Assembly: GCA_014238905.1 (NCBI GenBank)
Contig: JABAAE010000009.1
Location: 1-64,000 of the forward strand
Reading direction: 5' to 3'
From: Planctomycetota bacterium
GTDB lineage: Bacteria > Planctomycetota > Planctomycetia > Pirellulales > Pirellulaceae
Length of the DNA: 64,000 nt
The notes under the pieces are model-generated. The model had not been told where the DNA came from, ran no database searches, and saw nothing but the letters and a program-made list of their open reading frames with translations. The number at the start of each line of letters is the position of its first letter. The first letter of the stretch is position 1. Shown in pieces: positions 28,659 to 38,359 of this stretch. The position numbers and the translations under genes were made by a program.

Positions 28659-29783
28659 ATGTCAACAATAGCCAACACCAACAACTCCGACCACCATCAA
28701 ACGGGTGGAATAGAGTGGTTCCTCTCCGGAGCGATCGCGGAGGGCGAGCGTATGCGTGAAACGCCAATCGGCAGGAAACAGCTCCGTGTTGGTAGATCCA
28801 TCAAATGCGACCTACAACTGCTTTGGTCAACCATTTCCGGCCAACACGCTGACTTCATTACAACCGAACAAGGCGTCTTGGTCAGAGATCTGGGAAGTAC
28901 CAACGGAACGTTCGTCAATGGAAATCGGATCTCAGAGGACACCTATCTTTCTAACGAAGATATCATACAAATTGGCAACGCAGAATTTAGACTTGGCTGC
29001 CGCCCGATTGCTGATGGCAGGCTCTCCGCTACCAGACAATTTAACCTGTTGCCCTCCCGACTAGTTGGGTTTGAAAGCCTTGTGCAAGGCATCGGCCTGA
29101 CCCCCTTTTACCAACCGATTGTCATGTTGAAGGACACATCATTGGTAGGATTTGAAGTGTTGGCTCGTAGTGAGTTGCCTGAGTTTCCGGGGCCTCGGGA
29201 GATGTTTGAAATTGCGCAACAAATCGGTCAGGAAGATCACCTTAGCCAGGCCTGTCGAGCGGCCGGTGTCGAACAGGCAACGGGAATGCCGGTCAACACG
29301 ACTCTCTTTTTAAACACCCACCCCGCCGAATTGCTGGGAACAGGTCTGATGGAATCTCTCGAAACCCTGCGGAAGTCAATTCCTGACCAATTCTTGAGCC
29401 TTGAAATACACGAAGCGGCTGTGACGGATTTGTACGCCATGGCAGAACTGCGTAAAAAGTTGAGCGATCTAAATATTGGACTTGCTTATGATGATTTTGG
29501 GGCGGGGCAAGCCAGATTACTGGACCTCGTAGAGGTCCCTCCTGACATTCTCAAGTTTGACATGTCTCTCGTCAGAGATCTCCACAAAGCTTCCCAAAAA
29601 CACTACAAAATGATCGAAGCACTGGTCAAACTTGTTCGTGAATTGGGAATTTCGCCGCTAGCCGAAGGGATTGAAAAACCGGCGGAAGCAAGTGTTTGCC
29701 TGGAGGCCGGATTCGAATTAGCCCAAGGGTTCAATTTCGGCCGACCGAATGCTAATTGGCAAAAATACGTAGAATCCAATTAG
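28659..29783 (+). CDS. FHA-EAL protein (cyclic-di-GMP phosphodiesterase-like)
   Basis: 374 residues, cytoplasmic. Residues 20-115 are an FHA domain, which binds phosphothreonine (VGRSIKCDLQL, ISGQHADF, DLGSTNGTFVNGNRI). Residues 130-370 are an EAL domain, which cleaves cyclic-di-GMP. Its motifs are FEVLAR (for EAL), LFLNTHP, EIHE, YDDFGAGQARLL, LKFDMSLV, LAEGIEKP and QGFNFGRP. The metal and catalytic acids seem retained despite divergence, so activity is possible but not assured. It lies just before a hybrid kinase gene (gap 187 bases). Fusion of FHA to EAL links Ser/Thr phosphorylation with cyclic-di-GMP (inference). Confidence 0.88.
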   Translation: MSTIANTNNSDHHQTGGIEWFLSGAIAEGERMRETPIGRKQLRVGRSIKCDLQLLWSTISGQHADFITTEQGVLVRDLGSTNGTFVNGNRISEDTYLSNEDIIQIGNAEFRLGCRPIADGRLSATRQFNLLPSRLVGFESLVQGIGLTPFYQPIVMLKDTSLVGFEVLARSELPEFPGPREMFEIAQQIGQEDHLSQACRAAGVEQATGMPVNTTLFLNTHPAELLGTGLMESLETLRKSIPDQFLSLEIHEAAVTDLYAMAELRKKLSDLNIGLAYDDFGAGQARLLDLVEVPPDILKFDMSLVRDLHKASQKHYKMIEALVKLVRELGISPLAEGIEKPAEASVCLEAGFELAQGFNFGRPNANWQKYVESN

Positions 29784-29970
29784 CTCCGCTACTATCCAGA
29801 CCATCAACTGACATGGGCCAACTGGGCGCAGATCCCATCCGTCAGACAGCCAGTTCCCAAAGGTGACGACATTAATCTCACTCGCACTGGACTTGACACA
29901 AATGGAGAATGACTGCGAAACTAGTACTGATTTGAGGCCCAAATAAGACCGTAGTATTGGAACTGGTACC

Positions 29971-32900
29971 ATGTTGCCGGAGATGGAACATCGCTTACTC
30001 GAACAAGTCGTCGAGGCAGCTCATCACGGTCTACTGCTAGTCAATTCCGCCTTCACCATTGAAATCGGCAATTCTAAATTTGCCGATTTAATTGGAGTCT
30101 CAAAAGGGGAGCTCACCGGGCAGGACTTGAAGAATTGCTTCGCCCCAGACCATCATTCTGAACTAACGGCATTACTCGGTTCGTTTTTTGCTAATCCTGC
30201 TGAATTCATTGGGCATGAATTACGTGACTTGATCGGCAGCCAAACCGGGGGGAACCAGTTACCCCTGATGCTAAAATTTCATCCGGTGAGTACGACCGCT
30301 GGAGAATTGGCACTTGTCTCAGTGTTGCAGAATACTGAAGGAGATACGTCAGAAGTCGACAGCCGTTATATGGCGGCGGTCATCGAATCCTCTGAAGACG
30401 CGGTTATTAGTGAGGATCTGCACGGGATCATTCGCAGTTGGAATCCGGCTGCAGAGCGAATTTTCGGCTTCTCCTCGGCAGAGATTATTGGCCAGCCAAT
30501 GTCGCTGCTGATTCCCCAAGATCGCCAGCACGAATCCAAAGAGTTGATAGAGCGACTAGCCGCCGGTGAGCGAGTCAATCATTTTGAAACCGAGAGATCT
30601 GGTCGGGACGGACAAACCATTCAAGTTTCAGCAACGGCATCGAGAATTATAGATGCCAGCGGAAAAATGGTGGGAGTTTCGAAAGTCGTTCGCGAAATCT
30701 CCGAACAAAAAAAGATGGAGGCGATTCTACGCGAAAGCGAAAGCCGCAAATCCGCAATGCTGGAAAGCGCTTTGGATTGCATTATTACGATCGACCACAA
30801 GGGAGTTGTCCTGGAATTCAACCATGCGGCCGAGCAAACCTTTGGTTACAAAAAAGAAGAGGCAATCGGTCAACCACTTGCCAGCTTGATCATTCCGGAA
30901 GACCTCCGTGAATCGCATATCAACGGCATCAAAAGCTACTTACGAACTCGGCAATCCCGTCTTCTCGGCAAACGAATTGAGGTCAACGCGACCCGTGCGG
31001 ATGGCAGTCTGATTCCGGTCGAACTATCGTTGACTCTGGTCCCGACGGATGGACTTCCGATCTTTACAGCAAGCTTAAGGGACCTCAGTGAGCGGCATCG
31101 TCACGAACGACGGATTGCCGTCTATCAGGCGGTTTCCTACGTGCTGGTTGCTGCCAATTCAGTCAATGAATCATTATCGCGTATCTTACGAATCTTCTGC
31201 GAACATTTAGATTGGGCAATGGGTGCGATCTGGGAACTCGATCAGAAGGGAGGGATTCTTCACTGTCTTCATTCCTGGAATGCTAGGGACGCTGGCTTGC
31301 GTGACTTTCCAAAAGTCACGTTATCATCCATCATGGCGGTCGGTAGCGGTTTGCCCGGTAGAAGCTGGTCTCAAAGAGAGCCCGTTTGGATCGAGGATGT
31401 GATTGATAATGATCAGTTTGCAAGAAAAGAATCGGCCGCCATGGACGGGCTTCATGGTGCGATGGCATTCCCCATCATTATCAACAATGAAGTGATTAGT
31501 GTATTCGAATTTTTCTCCAAAAAACCCCGGGAAAAGGACGAAGAACTCCTCGCCGTTGCGATCGAACTTGGTACCCAAATAGGACAATTCATAAAACGCA
31601 AACGGGCCGAAGATGAACTTAGAATGGCCAAGGAAGGCGCAGTCGTTGCCAATCTCGCAAAAGGGGAATTCCTGGCCAACATGAGCCATGAAATCCGAAC
31701 GCCCATGAATGCGATTATTGGAATGGCTGATCTTCTTTTCGATACGGGACTCGATTCGACTCAACGCGAATATGCAAAGATCCTGTCAGAGTCAGCAGAT
31801 GCGTTGCTGGAATTGATCGACGACATTTTAGACTTTTCAAAAATCGAGGCGGGAAAGCTCGATCTCGAAAAGGCCGATTTCGAACTAAGGGATTTAATCG
31901 GAAACACCCTGAAATCCTTCGGATTGAAAGCCCATTCAAAAGAGCTAGAACTGGCTTTTCGAGTCGATCAATCTGTGCCAACACACCTCAAAGGTGACTC
32001 AGTACGTTTACGACAGGTCCTGACGAACCTGATCAGCAATGCCATCAAATTTACCGACGAAGGAGAGATCACGCTGGAAGTGGATTGCGAGAATACTGTG
32101 AACTCAAAAGTCACTCTTCATTTCCAGGTCAAAGACACCGGAATTGGTATTCCACAAGAACATCTCCAACGAATCTTTAAACAGTTTGAACAAGCGGACA
32201 CCTCGACTACTCGAAAATTTGGTGGCACAGGACTAGGCCTTGCCATTACGTCCCGTATTGTGTCTGCCATGGGGGGAAAAATCTGGGTTGAGAGTGAAAT
32301 GAAGGAAGGATCGGCCTTCCATCTGGTTGTCGATTTTGAATGTGGAACAACCGATTCTCGGGCAAAATCACTTCATCCAACTTTTTCAGGCAAGCCAGTA
32401 TTGGTCGTTGACGACAACCAAACCAGCCGAAACAATTTGAGTGAGATCTTACAGGGTGCTGGGATGGTCGTTGAGGCCACCGATGGTGGTCACCATGCCC
32501 TTTCGCTCTTGGAAGACAGGGTCTCCAAAAAGAAGCCTTTGCCATTACTGGTTGTTGATTATCAAATGCCGGAAATGGATGGTTTCATGTTGGTTGAAAA
32601 AATACGGTCCAACAAACGGCTGCAAAGTCTGGCCATTGTCATCCTCTCTTCAGCTTGGAGCTCAGGAGATGCCGGGAGAGCCAGACATCTTGGTGTCATC
32701 GATTATGCAATGAAGCCGGTTAATCAATCCGAGTTGCTAAATCTTGTTAGCAATGCCATAGGATTAGGTCGAAAATCGGTCATTGCAGCCAACGAGGTAA
32801 CCCCAACGCCTGACGAAAGTGACGTGACCCCGCTCAGGATATTGCTGGCCGAAGACGGAATCGCCAATCAAAAGATGGCGACAGCGCTATTGAAAAAATG

Positions 32901-33603
32901 GGGGCACGAAGTTTGCATCGCCATCGATGGTTTCGAAGCGATTCAGTTTTGGGAAAGACTTCCGTTTGATGTCATTCTCATGGATGTCCAAATGCCACGA
33001 TTAGACGGACTAGAGGCGACCCAAAAAATTCGTGAATTTGAAAAAGATTCCGGTAAACGCATAAAAATCGTGGCACTCACAGCCCAAGCGATGGGTGGCG
33101 ATAGAGAGCGGTGTTTGGCTGCAGGCATGGACGATTATGTTTCCAAACCCATCAGCAAATCGGAGCTTAACCGAGCAATTACAAATATGGATAATTCCGG
33201 GAATACCAAACCTTCGACTGCCGTAACAAGTGCTGGGATGGTAAACTGGCCAAAAGCACTCGAGGCAATGAACGGCGATTTGACGATTCTAAAAAATGTG
33301 ATTGTTGCGGTGTGCCAGGATGTTCCAAAAAAAATGTTGCTGCTTGAGGATGCCATCGAAACATCAGATCCATCCATAGCCTGTGAAGCGGCTCACGCAA
33401 TCAGCGGGGCGGTTCGACCATTTGGAGCCGAGCCAATTACCGAACGAATTCAGACCATTGAAGAGAAAGGGCGTGGCCAAGACATGAACGGAGTCAGGGA
33501 TGATTACCTTGAATTGCAGCCTCTTCTAATGGAAACGCTTTCGGAACTTGCCGCTTATTCATTTGATGGCACCAGTCCCAATCAACCGTTAAAAGAAGAA
33601 TAG
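29971..33603 (+). CDS. Hybrid sensor histidine kinase (PAS-PAS-PAS-GAF-HisKA-HATPase-REC-REC-Hpt)
   Basis: 1210 residues with no membrane segment, so a cytoplasmic sensor. Order: PAS about 10-120, PAS 132-250 ([13 protein letters not shown]), PAS 256-380 ([15 protein letters not shown]), GAF about 395-545, HisKA with phospho-acceptor His573 ([11 protein letters not shown]), HATPase 675-790 ([16 protein letters not shown]), receiver 1 (about 808-925, Asp863), receiver 2 (about 954-1070, Asp1005), and Hpt (about 1095-1190, AHAISG, His1142). It can therefore run a complete internal phosphorelay and needs only a final response regulator. The gene just after it (12-base gap) encodes a receiver protein that is the obvious partner. 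Confidence 0.93.
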   Translation: MLPEMEHRLLEQVVEAAHHGLLLVNSAFTIEIGNSKFADLIGVSKGELTGQDLKNCFAPDHHSELTALLGSFFANPAEFIGHELRDLIGSQTGGNQLPLMLKFHPVSTTAGELALVSVLQNTEGDTSEVDSRYMAAVIESSEDAVISEDLHGIIRSWNPAAERIFGFSSAEIIGQPMSLLIPQDRQHESKELIERLAAGERVNHFETERSGRDGQTIQVSATASRIIDASGKMVGVSKVVREISEQKKMEAILRESESRKSAMLESALDCIITIDHKGVVLEFNHAAEQTFGYKKEEAIGQPLASLIIPEDLRESHINGIKSYLRTRQSRLLGKRIEVNATRADGSLIPVELSLTLVPTDGLPIFTASLRDLSERHRHERRIAVYQAVSYVLVAANSVNESLSRILRIFCEHLDWAMGAIWELDQKGGILHCLHSWNARDAGLRDFPKVTLSSIMAVGSGLPGRSWSQREPVWIEDVIDNDQFARKESAAMDGLHGAMAFPIIINNEVISVFEFFSKKPREKDEELLAVAIELGTQIGQFIKRKRAEDELRMAKEGAVVANLAKGEFLANMSHEIRTPMNAIIGMADLLFDTGLDSTQREYAKILSESADALLELIDDILDFSKIEAGKLDLEKADFELRDLIGNTLKSFGLKAHSKELELAFRVDQSVPTHLKGDSVRLRQVLTNLISNAIKFTDEGEITLEVDCENTVNSKVTLHFQVKDTGIGIPQEHLQRIFKQFEQADTSTTRKFGGTGLGLAITSRIVSAMGGKIWVESEMKEGSAFHLVVDFECGTTDSRAKSLHPTFSGKPVLVVDDNQTSRNNLSEILQGAGMVVEATDGGHHALSLLEDRVSKKKPLPLLVVDYQMPEMDGFMLVEKIRSNKRLQSLAIVILSSAWSSGDAGRARHLGVIDYAMKPVNQSELLNLVSNAIGLGRKSVIAANEVTPTPDESDVTPLRILLAEDGIANQKMATALLKKWGHEVCIAIDGFEAIQFWERLPFDVILMDVQMPRLDGLEATQKIREFEKDSGKRIKIVALTAQAMGGDRERCLAAGMDDYVSKPISKSELNRAITNMDNSGNTKPSTAVTSAGMVNWPKALEAMNGDLTILKNVIVAVCQDVPKKMLLLEDAIETSDPSIACEAAHAISGAVRPFGAEPITERIQTIEEKGRGQDMNGVRDDYLELQPLLMETLSELAAYSFDGTSPNQPLKEE

Positions 33604-33615
33604 GTAAAAAATAAA

Positions 33616-34506
33616 ATGGCTTTAGTTCTGGTGGTTGATGACCTACACTCCGAACGATTAATTGCTGGAGGATTACTTTCCAGCCAAGCCGATTTCTCAG
33701 TAGAAACGGCAGAAAATGGAGTTGTCGCACTTGAAAAAATCAAATCGCTGAACCCTGACCTGGTGCTGACCGATCTGCGAATGCCAGAGATGGATGGGTT
33801 AAAACTAGTGAAATGTATACGGGAGGATTTCCCGCTGATACCCACAATCTTGATGACTTCCAAAGGAAACGAAGATATTGCCGTAGCGGCTCTACACGCC
33901 GGAGCCGCCAGTTACGTTCCAAAGAAAAGGCTCGCAGACGAATTGGCAACGATTGTGCGAAGAACTCTCGCTTCGGCCAGAAAGGCGCGTTTTCATCTTC
34001 GACTGATGCAATGCGCAAAGGAAATGAAATTTGTACTGGAAAATGACCTGGGACTGATTTCCGCGCTGGTGGCGCACATGAGCCAGGACACAGAGCAACG
34101 CGGTATTTGCGATCAACGAGACGCTGTTCGTGTGGCAACCGCCTTAGACGAGGCATTGCTAAATGCGTACTTTCATGGAAATTTGGAAGTCGACTCTTCG
34201 CTTAAAGAAGAAAGCAACAATCGGTTTTACGAGGTAGCAGCCGCCAGACAAAAATCTCAACCCTATTCGGATCGCTGCATAAGGTTCACAGCGAAATTTT
34301 CTACATCCGATGCTACTTTTGTGATTAAAGACGACGGCCCCGGTTTTAACTCCGACGACTTACCCGATCCCACCAAACCGGAATATCTGGAGCGGTCAAG
34401 TGGTCGAGGACTACTGTTGATGAAGACCTTCATGGACCAAGTAGAGTTCAATGAAAAGGGAAATGAGGTCACGCTGATCAAACGCCGAAACACGGCCGCA
34501 TCCTAA
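33616..34506 (+). CDS. Response regulator with RsbW-like ATPase output domain
   Basis: 296 residues. Receiver domain 1-120 with phospho-acceptor Asp53 (LTDLRMPEMDG) and conserved Lys in YVPKK. A linker follows, then about 165-290 is a GHKL ATPase of the RsbW/anti-sigma-kinase type (ALDEALLNAYFHGN for the N box, KDDGPGF, SGRGLLLMKTFMD). In known systems such domains phosphorylate anti-anti-sigma proteins or bind sigma factors; none is encoded nearby. It starts 12 bases after the hybrid kinase, so the pair is an operon and probably a cognate phosphorelay. Confidence 0.9.
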   Translation: MALVLVVDDLHSERLIAGGLLSSQADFSVETAENGVVALEKIKSLNPDLVLTDLRMPEMDGLKLVKCIREDFPLIPTILMTSKGNEDIAVAALHAGAASYVPKKRLADELATIVRRTLASARKARFHLRLMQCAKEMKFVLENDLGLISALVAHMSQDTEQRGICDQRDAVRVATALDEALLNAYFHGNLEVDSSLKEESNNRFYEVAAARQKSQPYSDRCIRFTAKFSTSDATFVIKDDGPGFNSDDLPDPTKPEYLERSSGRGLLLMKTFMDQVEFNEKGNEVTLIKRRNTAAS

Positions 34507-34630
34507 GCCAAAAATCAAAATAATCCGCCGCTATGGACATTTAAGAGAGTTGCCATTAACTCCTCTATGGGCAGGATAGATAGCGGTATCCAACACATGT
34601 TTCAGCGGAATGACCGGCGGCAGACTCCGA

Positions 34631-36580
34631 CTAAAAGAACCCTCCGCCTTGTCCTTTGAGGTAGAAGAGGGCTTCAGGATGCTGCCTTTCACCGGTAACC
34701 GACCGAGTGGCCGGAGGAAACGCCAAGGCACACGCCAATAACGTATGGACTCTACGTTTTTCATCCGTAATCTGGTCAATCATGTCATCGGCTGCGTCAG
34801 GTTGTCCCCGTTCGGCGAACGCCAGAGCGCTGCGGGCTGCCCATTGGTCTATGGCGAGCGGTGCCAACTCCGCCAGGTCGACCAAGATTCCCTTTCGCAT
34901 CGTTGACAATTTTTCTACAGATAATTCCTCAGCTATTCCTTCTAACTGATCAATGGTTTCTGCAAGCCGATTTGCTTTGTCGGGCGAATCCAAAACGTTA
35001 CTCTTGACCTCTTTTAATATCGATAACGATGCTGGCGACGGAGGGGTAAAACTACCCAACCCCTTTTCAATTTCGCCTCTCAAATTCTCCGCGGTTTTAA
35101 CTTTCCCAAACTCGCTGATGATCTCAGCTGAAATTGAAATCTGATCCACTTCATTTTTCAACAACCAACCACATCGCATGGTAAAATCGACCAGGTACTT
35201 CACCCTATCCTCATCGGTTGGTTTTGTGGAAAGTCGTCGCCTCAATTCCTCAACCAAGGGCTTTACAGTCCCAGATGCCAACTGATTTCGACCGAATTTT
35301 TGGTAATAGGCCGACAAGATCAACCTCGGCGATAATCTCTTTTGATGGTCTTTAATTTGAGAAAGAAACTTCTCTGCAGCAACAAAATCTCCCCCTTTCG
35401 CGGCGGCAGTCATCAAAGACGGCAGAGTCCGTTGCGGATCGTCATACTTTCCGATCTTCTTGGAAGAAGCGATGGCGATCAACTTTTCCGCTGCTCGGTA
35501 TTGGCCTTCAACGAACTGTCGATTCAACATCGCATCCATCCAAAGCGACCGGCTCTTTTCATCTTTTAGTTGCGAAAGCAAATCCAAACCGTCTTTGGTC
35601 AGGTCAGCCGCGATGACCAACTTTAGAACGACTGAAGCATTGGACCATTGCAGACCACCATCGTTTTCTTCGGAATGAACCAGTTCCATCATGGATTCAG
35701 AAACAGGGATGTGGTCTTGAAATAAACGATCAAAATCATCCCCCCGGGTTGGGCCACCCGCGACAAATTCCTCGAAAAAATGACGGGCAAATTTCTTCCC
35801 ATTAACCGTTTCCAGCTGGTCGATCCGCAAATCGTTGGCCAAACCAGAGCTGGCGCGGTACCGAAATCCAAAATCCCTGATCGTTTTCTTTGCCGCCAAA
35901 GCAGCTTCGAGAGACCCATTGTTCATCAAACATTGAACCCTAAGCGCCTGTAAAAGGTCTTGCAATCGCGCTGATCGGATACCCGAAATCATCATGGTCG
36001 AAATGCCTCGGTCTCCCTTTTTTAAAATCCCAAAAGCGAAAGCGGTACATAATTCGTCAACCAATCGTTTTTTCTTCTTGCCATCTATCTCGATGTAGCC
36101 GTCATCGGTCGGCTCAGCATCAAACCAGGCCTCTTGCCCTGGGTAAGATCCCGAAGGAACGGATTCCAAAGAAGCTCGCATCTTTCGGAATAATTCATCT
36201 TTCTGCAGAAATCCACAAAGAAAACCAATTTGCATCATGGATTCCAATTTTTCTTGAGAAAAACCCAGCCGCAAAAGCAACTTTTCGGTGAGTGCAGCAT
36301 TCCCCGATTTCATCGCGCAAACTGCAGCTGCTCCTAGAATCTCCCGATCATCTTCCTGGAAAAGACGCAGTCGATCCATTAACGCGACATCACCCAAAGC
36401 AATAGCGCCCATCAAAAGACTTTCTTTCGCATCATTCCTGAATGATTCATCCAATCCTGCGGATAAGACAATCGCTTGCTTCAGCCAATTAGTCTTGTTT
36501 TCGGTGGGCTGACAAAAAGCCGTCGAAGGTAAAATAATGCAAAGCGAGAGCACCCAAATTTTTTTGACTAACAGATACAC
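34631..36580 (-). CDS. Exported hypothetical protein, probable alpha-solenoid
   Basis: About 649 residues with a signal peptide (LVKKIWVLSLCIILPSTAFCQ). The mature part is mostly helical, with repeated A/L-rich segments of TPR-like spacing (AALAAKKTIRDFG, AAEKFLSQIKDH, ARSALAFAERGQPDAADDMID) but no clear TPR consensus. I do not recognise a family. Start: a GTG at 36580 has AAAGGAG five bases before it and is preferred over an ATG at 36604. Convergent with the RsbW-like gene. A scaffold role is only a guess. Confidence 0.7.
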   Translation of the reverse strand: MYLLVKKIWVLSLCIILPSTAFCQPTENKTNWLKQAIVLSAGLDESFRNDAKESLLMGAIALGDVALMDRLRLFQEDDREILGAAAVCAMKSGNAALTEKLLLRLGFSQEKLESMMQIGFLCGFLQKDELFRKMRASLESVPSGSYPGQEAWFDAEPTDDGYIEIDGKKKKRLVDELCTAFAFGILKKGDRGISTMMISGIRSARLQDLLQALRVQCLMNNGSLEAALAAKKTIRDFGFRYRASSGLANDLRIDQLETVNGKKFARHFFEEFVAGGPTRGDDFDRLFQDHIPVSESMMELVHSEENDGGLQWSNASVVLKLVIAADLTKDGLDLLSQLKDEKSRSLWMDAMLNRQFVEGQYRAAEKLIAIASSKKIGKYDDPQRTLPSLMTAAAKGGDFVAAEKFLSQIKDHQKRLSPRLILSAYYQKFGRNQLASGTVKPLVEELRRRLSTKPTDEDRVKYLVDFTMRCGWLLKNEVDQISISAEIISEFGKVKTAENLRGEIEKGLGSFTPPSPASLSILKEVKSNVLDSPDKANRLAETIDQLEGIAEELSVEKLSTMRKGILVDLAELAPLAIDQWAARSALAFAERGQPDAADDMIDQITDEKRRVHTLLACALAFPPATRSVTGERQHPEALFYLKGQGGGFF

Positions 36581-36679
36581 TCCATCTCCTTTGAAAAGGC
36601 CCAATCAATATTCGTCGTTCCCTCAATGAATCTTCCTCGATAAATGAAAATTCGACAAGGAAATTCGTCAGCTATCCAT

Positions 36680-36715
36680 CCAACATCCCCTACCCAACAT
36701 CCCCTACCCAACATC
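36680..36715. repeat. 14-base tandem repeat (about 2.6 copies)
   Basis: Units of CCAACATCCCCTAC at 36680-36693 and 36694-36707, then a partial copy. Noncoding. Confidence 0.9.
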
Positions 36716-36716
36716 C

Positions 36717-36737
36717 AAAAGGGCAGCTGGACTGCCC
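36717..36737 (-). terminator. Possible terminator of the OYE-type gene
   Basis: Stem GGGCAG / CTGCCC with a five-base loop. On the minus strand it is followed by TTTT. It lies about 150 bases after the OYE-type gene's stop. The T tract is short. Confidence 0.4.
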
Positions 36738-36884
36738 GCCCCCACTGTCGCTGCGGGTCGAGAGGGCAGAGAGGGTAGAGATCACCTTAATTTAGATCCA
36801 AGGAGGCTGGCTAATGTGCATTCTAGCCAAAAACGACTTTTCCCAACCTAACGATTCTGACTGAATCCCGCCTGCTGATCCATC

Positions 36885-37964
36885 TTAATCAACCGCTCGG
36901 GCATACTGCACTGGTAACAAATCACCGGCCCCTTTGTGGCCAAGTTTTTGAGCCGCATGAAAGGGCCAATAGGGATTACGTAATAGCTCGCGTGCCAACA
37001 TGACCAGATCCAGATTTTCATCCCTTAATGCGGACTCCGCCTGCTGAGGTTCGGTGATCATCCATCCTACGGCAACCGGGACCTCAGCCTCTCGACGAAT
37101 CCTGCCCGCATCGGGAATCATAAATCCAGGCCCCCAAGGCACTTCGGCCACACCAGGAACCACAAATCCATGGCTAACATCCAGCAGATCCAGCCCCAGA
37201 TTTTTCAGACGGCGAGCCAATTCGATCGATTCTTCCACGGTCACACCGCCGTCCACCCAATCCGTGATGGAAAGTCGAGCCGTAAGAGGGAGTCGCTCAG
37301 GCCAGACCTCTCTGACAGCAGAAAAGATTTCCAGTAAAAATCGAATCCGATTCTCGAAATCCCCCCCATATTGATCTGTTCTCTGATTTGCCAAAGGTGA
37401 ATAAAATTCCGAAGCCAGGTAGCCATGCGCAAAATGAAGCTCCAACCATTCGAATCCAGCGGCAAGGCACCGCTGGGCCGACGACACGAAATCCGATTTA
37501 ACACGTTGAATATCTGCCAACGTCATCTCGGCTGGAACCTTCCCGAGGTTGCCGCCGAAAGCCACTGGCGAGGGAGCAATGATGTCCCAGCCCCCTTTTG
37601 CATTAGAAATATGATCATCGCCCTCCCAAGGTTTATTGGCACTGGCTTTTCGCCCCGCATGAGCCAATTGAATCCCGGGTACAGATCGGTGTTGCTTTAT
37701 CACCGTCGCCAGCTTGGAAAATGATTCGATATGGCTATCTGTGTAGATCCCGCTATCGGCTGGACTGATTCGTCCTTCTGGAGAGACAGCCGTTGCTTCG
37801 ACGACAACAAGCCCCGCTCCCCCAGCAGCCCGAGATCCCAAATGAACAAAATGCCAATCATTTGGAAATCCATCCTCTGATGAATACTGACACATCGGAG
37901 CAACTGCAATACGATTTCTGAGCTGAACATCTTTCAGAGAAAACTTCTCAAACAACTTCGTCAT
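36885..37964 (-). CDS. NADH:flavin oxidoreductase, old yellow enzyme family (YqjM-like)
   Basis: About 359 residues, cytoplasmic FMN enzyme of the OYE family, expected to reduce activated C=C bonds with NAD(P)H. Visible: IAVAPMCQYSSEDG with the YqjM-type Cys, HLGSRAAGGAGLVVVEATAV, LAHAGRKAS, and the His-rich LHFAHGYLASEFYSPLANQR. FMN-phosphate contacts lie towards the C-terminus (LVMLARELLRNPYWP). Start: ATG 37964 is chosen over an upstream in-frame TTG because it begins the conserved region (MTKLFEKFSLKDV). Physiological substrate unknown. Confidence 0.92.
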   Translation of the reverse strand: MTKLFEKFSLKDVQLRNRIAVAPMCQYSSEDGFPNDWHFVHLGSRAAGGAGLVVVEATAVSPEGRISPADSGIYTDSHIESFSKLATVIKQHRSVPGIQLAHAGRKASANKPWEGDDHISNAKGGWDIIAPSPVAFGGNLGKVPAEMTLADIQRVKSDFVSSAQRCLAAGFEWLELHFAHGYLASEFYSPLANQRTDQYGGDFENRIRFLLEIFSAVREVWPERLPLTARLSITDWVDGGVTVEESIELARRLKNLGLDLLDVSHGFVVPGVAEVPWGPGFMIPDAGRIRREAEVPVAVGWMITEPQQAESALRDENLDLVMLARELLRNPYWPFHAAQKLGHKGAGDLLPVQYARAVD

Positions 37965-38347
37965 GTGGGTATGCCTGACCAACTTTTCGTTTATCTAAAA
38001 GCATCATCCAGACTCGATTTTGACCTGCTCACAGCAGATGAGATAGCTTGATGATTACCGACTATTTCCAGCCAACAGGATAATCAAAATCCGGAAGATG
38101 TAACATCTGACAGCATTACCATTTCATGTAGTGATTTTGGAAAACGAACGGACGCCCTCCATGACTGATAACCGGAAAGGAGGTTGGATCTCTTAGGGGC
38201 CACGCCCCTCCAATCCTAAGCCAGTACCGAGACGGCCATCGATGAGACCTGTCAAATCTCGTGCCTCGGGTAAACCGTCCCTTCCACCAACAGCCTCCAA
38301 CATCAAAACAGCAACGATCCGGCAATCGATTTCTGAAATCCCCTGTT
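37965..38347. other. Intergenic region
   Basis: 383 bases between two minus-strand genes. It contains a small hairpin (AGGGGC/GCCCCT at 38195-38209, nested in CTTAGG/CCTAAG) without a T tract. No gene supported. Confidence 0.45.
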
Positions 38348-38359
38348 TCAATCGATTGC
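38322..38359. repeat. 10-base inverted repeat across the lactonase stop codon
   Basis: GCAATCGATT (38322-38331) and AATCGATTGC (38350-38359) with an 18-base loop. The right arm encodes the last residues and part of the stop of the lactonase. A short direct repeat TTTCTGAAAT also occurs on both sides. It may act in termination or mRNA 3'-end stability, but no T run follows. Confidence 0.55.

Larger units (their letters stand above)
36581..36884. other. Intergenic region with tandem repeat and hairpin
   Basis: 304 bases between two minus-strand genes. It holds a 14-base tandem repeat (36680-36715), a hairpin at 36721-36737 and a G/C-rich stretch around 36730-36780. No gene supported. Confidence 0.5.

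Noticed and set aside
38195..38220. Hairpin AGGGGC/GCCCCT nested in CTTAGG/CCTAAG as a terminator
   Set aside because: No T run on either strand; too short to call a repeat family.
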